From positions 682,001 through 746,000 of the forward strand of contig JADJRD010000001.1 in NCBI GenBank assembly GCA_016712405.1: a DNA stretch of 64,000 nucleotides. Reading direction: 5' to 3'. The notes below the pieces were generated by a model. The model searched no databases and was not told the origin of the DNA. It saw only the letters and a program-made list of their open reading frames with translations. The translations under genes were made by a program, and so were the position numbers. Below are positions 56,311-64,000 of this stretch, one piece after another. Each line of letters starts with the position of its first letter. Positions within the stretch are counted from its first letter, which is position 1. The DNA comes from Cellvibrio sp. Its GTDB lineage: Bacteria; Pseudomonadota; Gammaproteobacteria; Pseudomonadales; Cellvibrionaceae.

Positions 56311-58646
56311 TTAAAGCGCAGGTAATTCTATTTTTGTCGGGGCTTGTGAACCTATTGCGACATTTCCATTTTGTAACACGAAGGTCACAACTTGGGCCTG
56401 CATCTCGGCTGTCACCAAGGGTTCTTCATTCTCAACGCGCAATAACGAGGCATGCCCACCCGCGTTATGCACGACATAGCCCAAGCCTAAATTAGCCACA
56501 CCCAAGCCTAATTTATTAGCCCCTAATAAATTCGCCATAGCGCGAGTTCCTGTTAAAGGTGCGCTGGCAGCTGAATTGGGAATTACGGGGTCGCCATTTA
56601 CTTGTTGTACCAACACTGGCACACCCAAGGTAGCCAGTGTCTTTAAATAACTCACTGGATCTCCCGCATCCACTGCACTTTGTGCCGCATACATAAAACG
56701 TTCGTAGTTACTGGTTCCAGGGTTCACACCACTTGCCCCTAATCCAGCATTAATCACCGGCGAGAAAGCCACAGAATTGACTAAAATTTGGGAAACTTGC
56801 GCACCGGCATTACTGGTGATCAAACCTCGAATCGGATTAAGGTTTGCGCTTAAGCCTACCGCCGCATCATTAGTGATGGCCAATTGATTGGTTGTAGTGA
56901 AGACACTGCCCAAGATTCCACCTAAAGAAACTCCCACTACATAGACTCGATTCAAATCCAATCCTGTTGCCACTGATTTACGGATCTCTGTATGAATTCC
57001 TGCCAAACTTGCGTTCAAATTCAATAAATCCATTACCGCTTGGCGATTATTGTCACGGGTATTCACGAGATAGCCCAAGTTAGTAAATTGAGCTCCCGAA
57101 CCATCTGCCGCTGTAGGTGTTGTGAAATTCATCGGTGCAGGTGCGCCGCCAGGCCCAGCCACATTGAAGTGACGTTCGTGGGGTGCGTTGGCTCCGTACA
57201 AAGTCGCGAAGGGAATAGACAGACTTTTTTCCACATTGAGTACTGATACCACGGGATTATTTGCGGCAACACCATGCACAGGCAAATCAATCGCCACTGT
57301 GGCAATACAATTTCGAGCAAGCGTATGACCAAGTGCAATCACCGATGAGCGATCACTGGTAATACCATGAACATAAATCACTACTGGATATCCTGTTGAT
57401 GCATATGCCTGCCCACAATTGGCTCCGCCAGCGTAGCTAGGCACCCAAGAATCCTGAGGCATGGTGACCTGAAGCGGCACAGTCTCGTCTGAAGTTTTCG
57501 CAGCAAACGGATAACGATAGGTGCTGTTGTAACTACCATCAACATCCATGGGGACAGTCACACCCAAAGCGCCTGCCAGGGTCAAATCGGGCTTCCAACT
57601 GCGCTTAAGAAACTCACCAAATGCCAATCCAGTTGGGACAGTTTGGTAGTAAGGTAACTTGATGTATCCGGTATAGAGTTTTCCGGCATTGACTGCCAAT
57701 TGGCTACTGAAATTATTGAAATCAATCCCGTCAAACCTGAAATAGCCAAATCTCGTTGTTTGGGTGTTGAAAGCAAATTCAATCCATTTAATTGGGTTAC
57801 GTTGGCAACCGCAGTGGCTGGAGCAATGCCACCTTTAATTTGCAAACTGGCGATTGCGGCACGTGGTGCTGCCATAGCAACTAATCCTGTCATGGGATCA
57901 GTAGTCGTGAAGGTATAAGACAAGACAATTTTTTTCTTAGCCGCATCAGACGTTAAGGAGCCACCACTCACCGCAGACAAAAATCCACCGGCTAAAGTCT
58001 CCCAGCCCAATATGGCATTGCGCACAGGGATCAAACTGGCAAGGGTGCCATAAGAAGGATCACGCAAAGAGTTATATGACCAGGATGCCGTTAGATTTTT
58101 GCCAGTGGAATCTTTCACTGAATCGGTCACAAACACCAGATATTTGGCTTTTGCTTTCAGAGGTTGCGTTGGCCTGACTCGAATAACATTGTTTGTGCCG
58201 CCATCTTGTGAAACTACCACCACATCATAAGTTGCCGGCCCAACAATACCCGTTACATTCGCCGGATTCAGCGCGTCATTCGTCCCTGTATTTAATTGCA
58301 CCAAAAAAACGGATGCGTTATTCACCGTGGTTGGATCTACTGATCCAGAAATTAAAATATCGAAGAAGGCAGAGACCGAAAAGCCATCCAGTTGATTGAT
58401 AGTCGCTCGCACAGGATCAGTAGGTGCACCTAAATCCGCAGTGCCGTCAGTCGTCGCTGCTTTTGCAAAAATCAGGTCAGTATTGAAGGGCAAATCAGTC
58501 ACAACTGGATCAAATCTGGGATGAGTCCCTTCCTGAAAACTGGCGACCGTGGGAGGTGGATCTTGCTTCTCGGTGTTACTGCCACCGCAGGAAAGAAGAA
58601 GAAAAGAAATCGGAATCAGGATCAAACTTTTTAGCGTATTTTTCAT
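56311..58646 (-). pseudogene. Surface lipoprotein lipase, VolA/Pla-1 type, frameshifted
   Basis: The start at 58646 encodes a lipoprotein signal (LILIPISFLLLSCGG, acylated Cys). Then comes an Ig-like region (DGFSVSAFFDILISGSVDPT) and a lipase domain whose nucleophile motif is GVSLGG in VYVVGVSLGGILGS; a His lies in VHNAGGHASLLRVENE near the end. The frame breaks near 57727: three C (G on the coding strand) should be four, giving SGLTGIDFNNFSSQLAVNAG in one reading frame. Length is one short of a multiple of three. VolA in Vibrio is a surface lysophospholipase that feeds on host lipid. Function here is inferred only. Confidence 0.8.
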
Positions 58647-58706
58647 GATGGTTCCCTGAGTTAACAATAAGAGTTAAACCTTGATAAGTGTAGCCAGCTT
58701 TTCCAG

Positions 58707-60593
58707 CTACACCACATCAGCTAAATTGCCTTTGTCTTCCAGCCAGGTTTTTCGATCATTGGCGCGTTTTTTCGCCAACATCATATCCATAATTTGCATA
58801 GTGGCTTCTGCGTCTTCAATCGTCAATTGCACCAAACGACGAGTATCACGAGCCATAGTCGTTTCACGCAGTTGCAAGGGATTCATTTCGCCCAAACCTT
58901 TAAATCGTTGCACGTTAGGCTTGCCTTTTTTATTTTCTGCAGCGATGCGATTTAAGACGCCATTTTTTTCGCCTTCATCCAACGCGTAATAAACTTCCTT
59001 ACCTATATCAATACGATACAAGGGGGGCATAGCCACAAATACATGGCCATTACGGACAAGTACCGGAAAATGTTTTACAAACAAAGCGCACAGAAGTGTC
59101 GCTATATGCAATCCATCAGAATCCGCATCGGCCAATATACAAATTTTGTGATATCGCAATTCACTTAAATCTTCACTGCCAGGATCCATACCAATTGCGA
59201 CAGAAATATCATGCACTTCTTGACTGGCTAAAATTTCGGATGAATCGACTTCCCAGGTATTTAATATTTTTCCGCGCAAAGGCATGATCGCCTGAAATTC
59301 GCGATCACGTGCTTGTTTGGCAGAACCACCTGCTGAATCCCCTTCTACTAAAAATAATTCACTGAGTGCAGGATCACCACTAGAACAGTCGGCTAATTTA
59401 CCCGGTAATGCCGGCCCCTGTGTCACGCGTTTACGTTCGATTTTTTTACTGGCACGGACACGTTTTTGCGCATTGCTGATACAAAACTCTGCAAGCTTAT
59501 CGCCATCTTCCGTGTGTTGATTTAACCAAAGTGCAAAAGCATCTTTAGTAATGCCCGAAACAAATGCGGCTGCTTCACGCGAAGTTAAACGTTCTTTGGT
59601 TTGCCCGGAAAATTGTGGATCAGCATGTTTGTAAGAAAGCACAAAACAACAAGCGCCCCACAAATCCTCTGGCGCTAATTTAATTCCACGCGGAATTAAA
59701 TTTCTGAATTCACAATAATCACGCAGTGCGTCCAACAAACCTGTACGCAATCCATTGACGTGCGTACCACCTTGCGCAGTGGGAATTAAGTTGACGTAAC
59801 TTTCTTGAATTAATTCGCCACCTTCCGGCAACCATTGCAATGCCCAACTCACCGCTTCTGTTTGTCCGCTAAAATCACCCACAAAAGGTTGATCAGGCAA
59901 AGTAATAAATTCTTGTGTTGCACCGGCAAGATAATCTTTTAAACCATCTTCGTAATACCAGAGATCTTTTTCTCCGGTTTGTTCATCCAAAAATGAAACC
60001 GTTAATCCTGGACACAAAACCGCTTTCGCACGCAATACATGGCGCATACGTTGAACAGAAAATTTATTCGAATCAAAATATTTTGGATTAGGTAGAAAAT
60101 GAACGCTGGTTCCGGTTTGGCGTTTTGGACAGGAATCAATAATTTCCAAATCGGTTGCTTTATCACCATTGGCAAATCCCATGCGATAGACATTGCCGTC
60201 ACGCTTTACCGTTACAATTAATTTTTCCGACAAGGCATTTACTACTGAAACACCCACTCCGTGCAAACCACCTGAGAACTGGTAATTTTTGTTGGAAAAT
60301 TTTCCACCCGCATGCAGCGTACACAAAATCACTTCCACACCCGGTTTGCCTTGTTCAGGGTGAATATCGACGGGCATTCCACGGCCATCGTCAATCACCG
60401 TGACAGAGTGATCTTTGTGTAAAATCACTTCAATGGTTTTCGCGTGACCTGCAAGCGCTTCGTCAACCGAGTTATCAATAATTTCCTGCGCTAAATGATT
60501 GGGGCGCGTAGTTTCGGTATACATACCGGGACGTTTTTTTACCGGATCTAAACCGGTGAATACTTCAATATCTTCTGCGGAGTAATTAGCCAT
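58707..60593 (-). CDS. parE: DNA topoisomerase IV subunit B
   Basis: ATPase subunit of topoisomerase IV, which decatenates daughter chromosomes. GHKL ATPase motifs: EIIDNSVDEALAGHAK, VIDDGRGMPVDIHPE and GLHGVGVSVVNALS. The transducer and TOPRIM domains follow, with EGDSAGGSAKQARDR and LADADSDGLHIATLLCA. It lacks the insertion seen in gamma-proteobacterial GyrB, and 628 residues is the ParE length. parC is outside the window. It is the last gene of the nudF to parE group. Confidence 0.95.
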   Translation of the reverse strand: MANYSAEDIEVFTGLDPVKKRPGMYTETTRPNHLAQEIIDNSVDEALAGHAKTIEVILHKDHSVTVIDDGRGMPVDIHPEQGKPGVEVILCTLHAGGKFSNKNYQFSGGLHGVGVSVVNALSEKLIVTVKRDGNVYRMGFANGDKATDLEIIDSCPKRQTGTSVHFLPNPKYFDSNKFSVQRMRHVLRAKAVLCPGLTVSFLDEQTGEKDLWYYEDGLKDYLAGATQEFITLPDQPFVGDFSGQTEAVSWALQWLPEGGELIQESYVNLIPTAQGGTHVNGLRTGLLDALRDYCEFRNLIPRGIKLAPEDLWGACCFVLSYKHADPQFSGQTKERLTSREAAAFVSGITKDAFALWLNQHTEDGDKLAEFCISNAQKRVRASKKIERKRVTQGPALPGKLADCSSGDPALSELFLVEGDSAGGSAKQARDREFQAIMPLRGKILNTWEVDSSEILASQEVHDISVAIGMDPGSEDLSELRYHKICILADADSDGLHIATLLCALFVKHFPVLVRNGHVFVAMPPLYRIDIGKEVYYALDEGEKNGVLNRIAAENKKGKPNVQRFKGLGEMNPLQLRETTMARDTRRLVQLTIEDAEATMQIMDMMLAKKRANDRKTWLEDKGNLADVV

Positions 60594-60654
60594 AAATTTT
60601 CTTTTAAATTAGTTTATAAAAATATTTTTGTTTTTAGATTAGATGTAAATTCCT

Positions 60655-60766
60655 GACCCCACCCTAACCCTCCCCTTGCCAGGGGAGGGGACAGATCTTA
60701 CTCCGTAAGAAGTAAAGTAGGGAGTCAAGTCCCTCCCCCTGGCAAGGGGGAGGTTAGGAGGGGGTC
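60655..60766. repeat. MITE-like C/G-rich palindromic repeat, copy A
   Basis: 112 bp, ends GACCCCACCCTAACCCTCCC and (reversed) GACCCCCTCCTAACCTCCCC, with two inner hairpins. It is nearly identical to copy B at 16086-16198 in inverted orientation. It lies between parE and yqiA and forms the 3' end of yqiA. Confidence 0.88.
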
Positions 60767-61339
60767 ATTTTTTTCAAACCACCCAACAATATTTTCAAGA
60801 TGATTCTCAAATCCCTGAAACGAATGATCCCCACCCGCTTCTATTGTTTGTTTGCAATGCGCATATTTTTTAACCGCATCACGATAATCCAAAGTTTCGT
60901 CACCCATTTGCACTAACAACCAATAATTTTTGTATCGAGTCACCGAAACATCTGCCGCAATAATTTCATCAATGTGATGCTGCTGCAAACGGTAGCTATC
61001 ATCCGTGTGATAACTTTTCAGGTCAATATCTAAATACTTCGGCATAAATTTTTGCGGTGAAACTGCCGGATTGATCAACACCGCTGGCAAATTATATTTT
61101 TCCGCTAACCATGTCGCCCAAAAACCGCCCAACGAACTGCCCATTAAATACACAGACTGTGATGATAAACGCTCAACCAGCGCGTCTAAAATCTGTTGAG
61201 TTTCGTTTGGATAAGGCGGCAACTGCGGACAATAAAACTCAATATCAGAATTGTTTTTCAGTAACCATTGGCGCGTTATTTCAGCTTTAGCAGACGACGG
61301 TGAACTGAGAAAACCGTGAATATAAATTAATGAAGGCAT
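60725..61339 (-). CDS. yqiA: YqiA-type esterase with repeat-derived C-terminus
   Basis: Small alpha/beta hydrolase acting on acyl esters in E. coli. IYIHGFLSSPSSAKA at the start, nucleophile in LMGSSLGGFWATWLAE, and the catalytic His in GGDHSFQGFEN. The natural family end is near the IVGWFEKN segment. From DPLLTSPLPGGGT onward the codons and the TGA belong to repeat copy A (which begins at 60766 on this strand). So the insertion replaced the stop and added 13 residues past the catalytic domain, which may be harmless. Confidence 0.9.
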   Translation of the reverse strand: MPSLIYIHGFLSSPSSAKAEITRQWLLKNNSDIEFYCPQLPPYPNETQQILDALVERLSSQSVYLMGSSLGGFWATWLAEKYNLPAVLINPAVSPQKFMPKYLDIDLKSYHTDDSYRLQQHHIDEIIAADVSVTRYKNYWLLVQMGDETLDYRDAVKKYAHCKQTIEAGGDHSFQGFENHLENIVGWFEKNDPLLTSPLPGGGT

Positions 61340-61701
61340 TATTTGTTGAAGTTAAAAACAAGAATAGTCTCAGGTTCACCTTCTATGGGAATCCATTTCT
61401 TGTAGCTATTTGTCACAACCAATGCGCCATAATTTTTTTCAAGTTCTTCAAGAGATAACTGAGTTATCAGTTTAGGCTCTGGGGAATAAACACCCAAACA
61501 ACTTCCAAAAGGTAGGATAGCTTTTACATACTGAACTTCCGTAACCGGAAAGATTGAAGGTTCATGTTCAACCACAAGTATCTCAGTCAGTTCAAGACTA
61601 GGGTGCACTTCGGGAATATTAACATCAACAAAATCTATCTTTCTTTCTGTATGGCTACAGGCGCATAAAAAAATGCATGCGAAAGCAATTGAAAACTTCA
61701 T
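61339..61701 (-). CDS. Small lipoprotein of unknown function
   Basis: Starting at 61701 (the longer frame overlaps cpdA), the protein opens MKFSIAFACIFLCACSH, a lipoprotein signal with lipobox LCAC. The ~105-residue mature part is mostly extended, ending ETILVFNFNK. I know no family. It is inserted between cpdA and yqiA, which are adjacent in most related genomes, and overlaps both neighbours by a few bases, so it is expressed with them. Confidence 0.7.
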   Translation of the reverse strand: MKFSIAFACIFLCACSHTERKIDFVDVNIPEVHPSLELTEILVVEHEPSIFPVTEVQYVKAILPFGSCLGVYSPEPKLITQLSLEELEKNYGALVVTNSYKKWIPIEGEPETILVFNFNK

Positions 61702-61702
61702 A

Positions 61703-62536
61703 TCAATAACCCGCCGACTTGTAATCAATCACATAGGATTTATCAGTCACTCGATTCACACCTGTAGTAAAGCTGCCATCATCATTGAGTTGGAACCAGC
61801 GATAACCGGGCATCAAGGTATCAACAGTGAATTTTTTGCACCCTGCTTTAAATTGAACGCAGGTGGAGGGCGTTGCAAAAAGGTCAACGGTTTTTCGTTT
61901 GGCAACAAATTCCTGATGGACGTGTCCCCAACTGAGAATTTTGACTTGTGGATATTGATCCAATAAATCAAATAATGCAGGTGCATTTTTAACTATATAT
62001 TGATCAATCCACTCACTACCCACAGCAACAGGTTGATGATGTAAACACACCATCACCGGTTTGTTGTCATGATTATGACGCAAGACATAACTCAAATAAT
62101 CCAACTCGCTGGCTTCCAAATGACCATATACATGCCCAGGAACACTGGAATCCAGCATCACAATCAACCAGTTACCGACAGATACTGAACGTGAGTCAAT
62201 ATTCAACGACTTTGCAGATGCCGACATGATTTCAGCGGAATCATGATTGCCTGGCAACCAAGCCAAGGGTTGTTTGAAATAACGGCGTACCAGCTGATGA
62301 AAACGCAAATAACCATCTGCATGACCTTCACTGGCTACATCACCGGTACATAGGAGTTGATCGATATGAGGTTCTTGGCGTTGAATAAGCTGCAGCACAT
62401 CTTCCAGACTCTGATCCGTATTCAGCCCCAGCAGGGTTTCACTTTCAACAGGCCCTAAATGACAATCGGTGAATTGAATCACTCGAGCGCCAGCCAGTGC
62501 TTGGGGGGTCTTTGATGCCGAAGTTAAAGAATCCAT
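61703..62536 (-). CDS. cpdA: 3',5'-cyclic AMP phosphodiesterase CpdA
   Basis: Class III metallophosphoesterase that hydrolyses cAMP. Metal ligands are visible in order: FTDCHLG, CTGDVAS, LPGNHDS, VCLHHQPVAVGS and SWGHVHQEF. Length of 277 residues is normal. The FTDCHLG motif keeps D-x-H. In gammaproteobacteria cpdA lies in the nudF-yqiB-cpdA-yqiA-parE group, as it does here. Lower cAMP would limit CRP-dependent genes. Confidence 0.92.
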   Translation of the reverse strand: MDSLTSASKTPQALAGARVIQFTDCHLGPVESETLLGLNTDQSLEDVLQLIQRQEPHIDQLLCTGDVASEGHADGYLRFHQLVRRYFKQPLAWLPGNHDSAEIMSASAKSLNIDSRSVSVGNWLIVMLDSSVPGHVYGHLEASELDYLSYVLRHNHDNKPVMVCLHHQPVAVGSEWIDQYIVKNAPALFDLLDQYPQVKILSWGHVHQEFVAKRKTVDLFATPSTCVQFKAGCKKFTVDTLMPGYRWFQLNDDGSFTTGVNRVTDKSYVIDYKSAGY

Positions 62537-62608
62537 CTTGTGTGTCTTATTAAGCGCCTATTCCAAAAGGGATTAAAAGATGAATAAAACCGCCAACAAC
62601 GATATACG

Positions 62609-63133
62609 CTATTTCAGGTTTGTGCCAGTCGGTTTTATCACAAGAGCCCCATCCATCACAAAATCAGCCGATAGACCTTGAGCCAGAGACAACTCCAACC
62701 ACTCAGCTAAAAAACGATTGAGCTGACGTTTTTCATCAGCAAGGTACATGGCTTTATTCGGGTAATCGTAGCGAGGGCGCAAGCGTCTGTGCCCTTCCCA
62801 GGCCAAGACTTCTGCTAATTCGGCATCTTTATAAAGTCGGATAGTTAACTTGGGCGAGGACAACCAGGGTGAAGCATGAAAAAGCGGGAATTGTCGCCAA
62901 GACAATGTGGTTGTATAGGGGGATCTTTCTAAAATACGGATAAGTTGCAGCCAAGGATGCTGGCCACGTTGGATCAGAAATCGGTAATCATCCAACTCCT
63001 GATCACCGATCAGTTTCAGCAATCGATAATAATTCGCCTCACATTCTGCCATTTGCGCAGGAAAATCGACCTTGTAACGCTCTTTCAGCGCTAATCTGGC
63101 GATATCATCAGCCTGTGTCGATTTAATCTGCAT
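62609..63133 (-). CDS. DUF1249 family protein (YqiB)
   Basis: A 174-residue protein with MAECEANYYRLLKLIGD, ILERSPYTTTLSWRQF, and the C-terminal RLRPRYDYPNKAMYLADEKR, family marks of DUF1249/YqiB. No known function, but always in this gene group. It is 6 bases downstream of nudF and 72 bases upstream of cpdA. Confidence 0.88.
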   Translation of the reverse strand: MQIKSTQADDIARLALKERYKVDFPAQMAECEANYYRLLKLIGDQELDDYRFLIQRGQHPWLQLIRILERSPYTTTLSWRQFPLFHASPWLSSPKLTIRLYKDAELAEVLAWEGHRRLRPRYDYPNKAMYLADEKRQLNRFLAEWLELSLAQGLSADFVMDGALVIKPTGTNLK

Positions 63134-63139
63134 ATAAAA

Positions 63140-63760
63140 TCATTCTGAATAAGTTTGACGCAAACGGTCTCGATTCATGTGCAACCACTGTAAACAGATA
63201 ATGGCTGCAGCGTTATTAAAGGATCCCGAATAAATCGAGCCTAACACTTCTTCTGCAGCAAATACATGAACACGAATATCTTCACTCTCCTCCGGTAATC
63301 CATAAACACCACCGGCATTAGTCAAATCACACAAGCCGCAGAAGAGATACAACTTTTCATCCGTACCACCTGGGCTCGACAAGTAATCGCAGATAGTTTC
63401 CATAGCATAGGGGCTAATATTGGCTTCTTCCAATAATTCACGACGAGCTACCTCTTCTGGTGATTCGCCTTGCTCGATCATGCCAGCAACGACTTCAAAT
63501 AACCATGGGCCATTTGGCTCATTCATAGCGCCTATTCGAAATTGTTCCACCAATGCAATTTGGTCGCATTTTGGATTATAAAACACAACGGCAACTGCAT
63601 TGCCGCGAATAAATAATTCACGCCCAATTTCTTTCCCCCAACCACCTTCAAATAATTTGTGGCGAAGAAATATTTTTTCAACACGAAAAAACCGTTTATA
63701 CATATTTTCTTCGCGAATAATTTCGACATCGTCGCGAGTGAATTGGGGCTTTGGGATCAT
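63140..63760 (-). CDS. nudF: ADP-ribose pyrophosphatase NudF
   Basis: Nudix hydrolase cleaving ADP-ribose to AMP and ribose 5-phosphate. The Nudix box starts GMIEQGESPEEVARRELLEE (the REL-LEE core) at about residues 90-112. The N-terminal HKLFEGGWGKEIGRELFIRG and C-terminal SEDIRVHVFAAEEVL match E. coli NudF. 206 residues. It probably heads or follows the thiC-linked group; the gap to thiC holds only repeats. Confidence 0.93.
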   Translation of the reverse strand: MIPKPQFTRDDVEIIREENMYKRFFRVEKIFLRHKLFEGGWGKEIGRELFIRGNAVAVVFYNPKCDQIALVEQFRIGAMNEPNGPWLFEVVAGMIEQGESPEEVARRELLEEANISPYAMETICDYLSSPGGTDEKLYLFCGLCDLTNAGGVYGLPEESEDIRVHVFAAEEVLGSIYSGSFNNAAAIICLQWLHMNRDRLRQTYSE

Positions 63761-63792
63761 GAATGAATTTCCTGAATTTATTTCGCTTTTTA

Positions 63793-63926
63793 TTCCCCCT
63801 TTGAAAAAGGGGGTTAGGGGATTTTGGATCTACAATTTCCTGAAATCTTAAATCCCTCCCCCGCCTCCCTTTTTCAAAGGGAGGGGCCATCCCCTCTCCC
63901 TCTGGGAGACGGCTAGGGTGAGGGCA
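63793..63926. repeat. Cluster of C/G-rich repeat relatives between thiC and nudF
   Basis: Three hairpin-type pieces: CCCCCTTTGAAAAAGGGGGT with TTAGGGG (63793-63820), CCTCCCCCGCCTCCC with GGGAGGGG (around 63855-63891), and CCCTCTCCCTCTGGGAGACG with GCTAGGGTGAGGG (63893-63925). They are related in style to copies A-C, but the centre is different. Confidence 0.6.
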
Positions 63927-64000
63927 TCAAACCTTGTGATAAATCTCCGACCCCGATTCAACAAACTCTTTCGCTTTTTGTTGCATCTCGGCTTCAACAT
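63927..64000 (-). CDS. thiC: 3' end of phosphomethylpyrimidine synthase ThiC (partial)
   Basis: The last 24 codons (VEAEMQQKAKEFVESGSEIY then HKV and TGA) lie at the window edge. The motif and position fit the C-terminus of ThiC, and in Pseudomonas thiC is close to nudF. The radical-SAM cluster and main domain are outside the window, so the call rests on a short tail and on synteny. Confidence 0.6.
   Translation of the reverse strand, partial: VEAEMQQKAKEFVESGSEIYHKV

Noticed and set aside
63793..63926. CRISPR-like array from repeated C/G-rich blocks
   Set aside because: The blocks are not equal in length, do not alternate with unique spacers of constant size, and match the dispersed palindromic repeat style. 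No cas gene is nearby.

Overview
The window is chromosomal DNA from a motile, Gram-negative gammaproteobacterium of moderate-to-low G+C content. Two gene orders resemble Pseudomonas and its relatives: usp-uup-slt at the left end and thiC-nudF-DUF1249-cpdA-yqiA-parE at the right end. I cannot fix the genus. Almost everything is housekeeping or ordinary accessory sequence; no phage, plasmid backbone, CRISPR array or toxin-antitoxin locus is visible.

Layout. 1-8.1 kb: two small membrane proteins, universal stress protein, ABC-F ATPase Uup, lytic transglycosylase Slt, gpsA-sixA, an intergenic patch of DnaA-box-like words, and a flavin reductase. 8.3-12 kb: tRNA-Pro/Arg/His, folD, rsuA, rsmC, tRNA-Asn, ppnP. 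12-17.6 kb: a hydrolase and an RluA-type pseudouridine synthase, both frameshifted, an acyltransferase, a DUF3806 protein, a HIT protein, an unknown protein and yaiI. 17.6-19.8 kb: a DEAD-box helicase with a long leader. 19.9-22.8 kb: a chemoreceptor gene cut by an IS5-like element. 22.8-30.3 kb: a chemotaxis operon (STAS, cheA, mcp, cheW, cheR, cheD, cheB) behind two FNR/Anr-type sites. 30.4-36.6 kb: a truncated porin, a LytTR domain, hrpB, an AAA ATPase and a DUF6445 gene. 36.6-46.4 kb: a PqqU/YncD-like TonB receptor and an mdtABC-like RND efflux operon. 46.4-56.3 kb: moaB, moaA with a molybdenum-cofactor riboswitch, trhP, rmuC, murI, pepA, holC and rbgA/ylqF. 56.3-64 kb: a lipoprotein lipase, parE, yqiA, cpdA, the DUF1249 gene, nudF and the 3' end of thiC.

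Two window-wide patterns stand out. First, many otherwise convincing genes carry a one-base frameshift (rluA-like, hydrolase, DUF3806, transposase x4, cheA, AAA ATPase, trhP, pepA, the gene after holC, lipase). Nearly all can be restored by changing the length of a homopolymer by one, which points strongly to sequencing or assembly error. Three other genes have in-frame stops (TGA, TAA, TAG) that this does not explain. Second, a dispersed C/G-rich palindromic repeat of about 112 bp occurs in two almost identical inverted copies 44 kb apart, plus shorter relatives. It sits at gene ends and in two cases supplies the last codons and stop of a gene.

Functional links. The chemotaxis operon and the IS-disrupted receptor appear to share a divergent, oxygen-regulated control region. 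moaA/moaB sit behind a Moco-sensing leader. Two tRNA transcription units share an identical -10/discriminator element typical of stringently controlled stable-RNA promoters. I did not find a clearly undescribed multi-gene system. The best candidates for a second look are the repeat family, the FNR-controlled STAS/Che cluster without a cheY, and the DnaA-box cluster upstream of gpsA.
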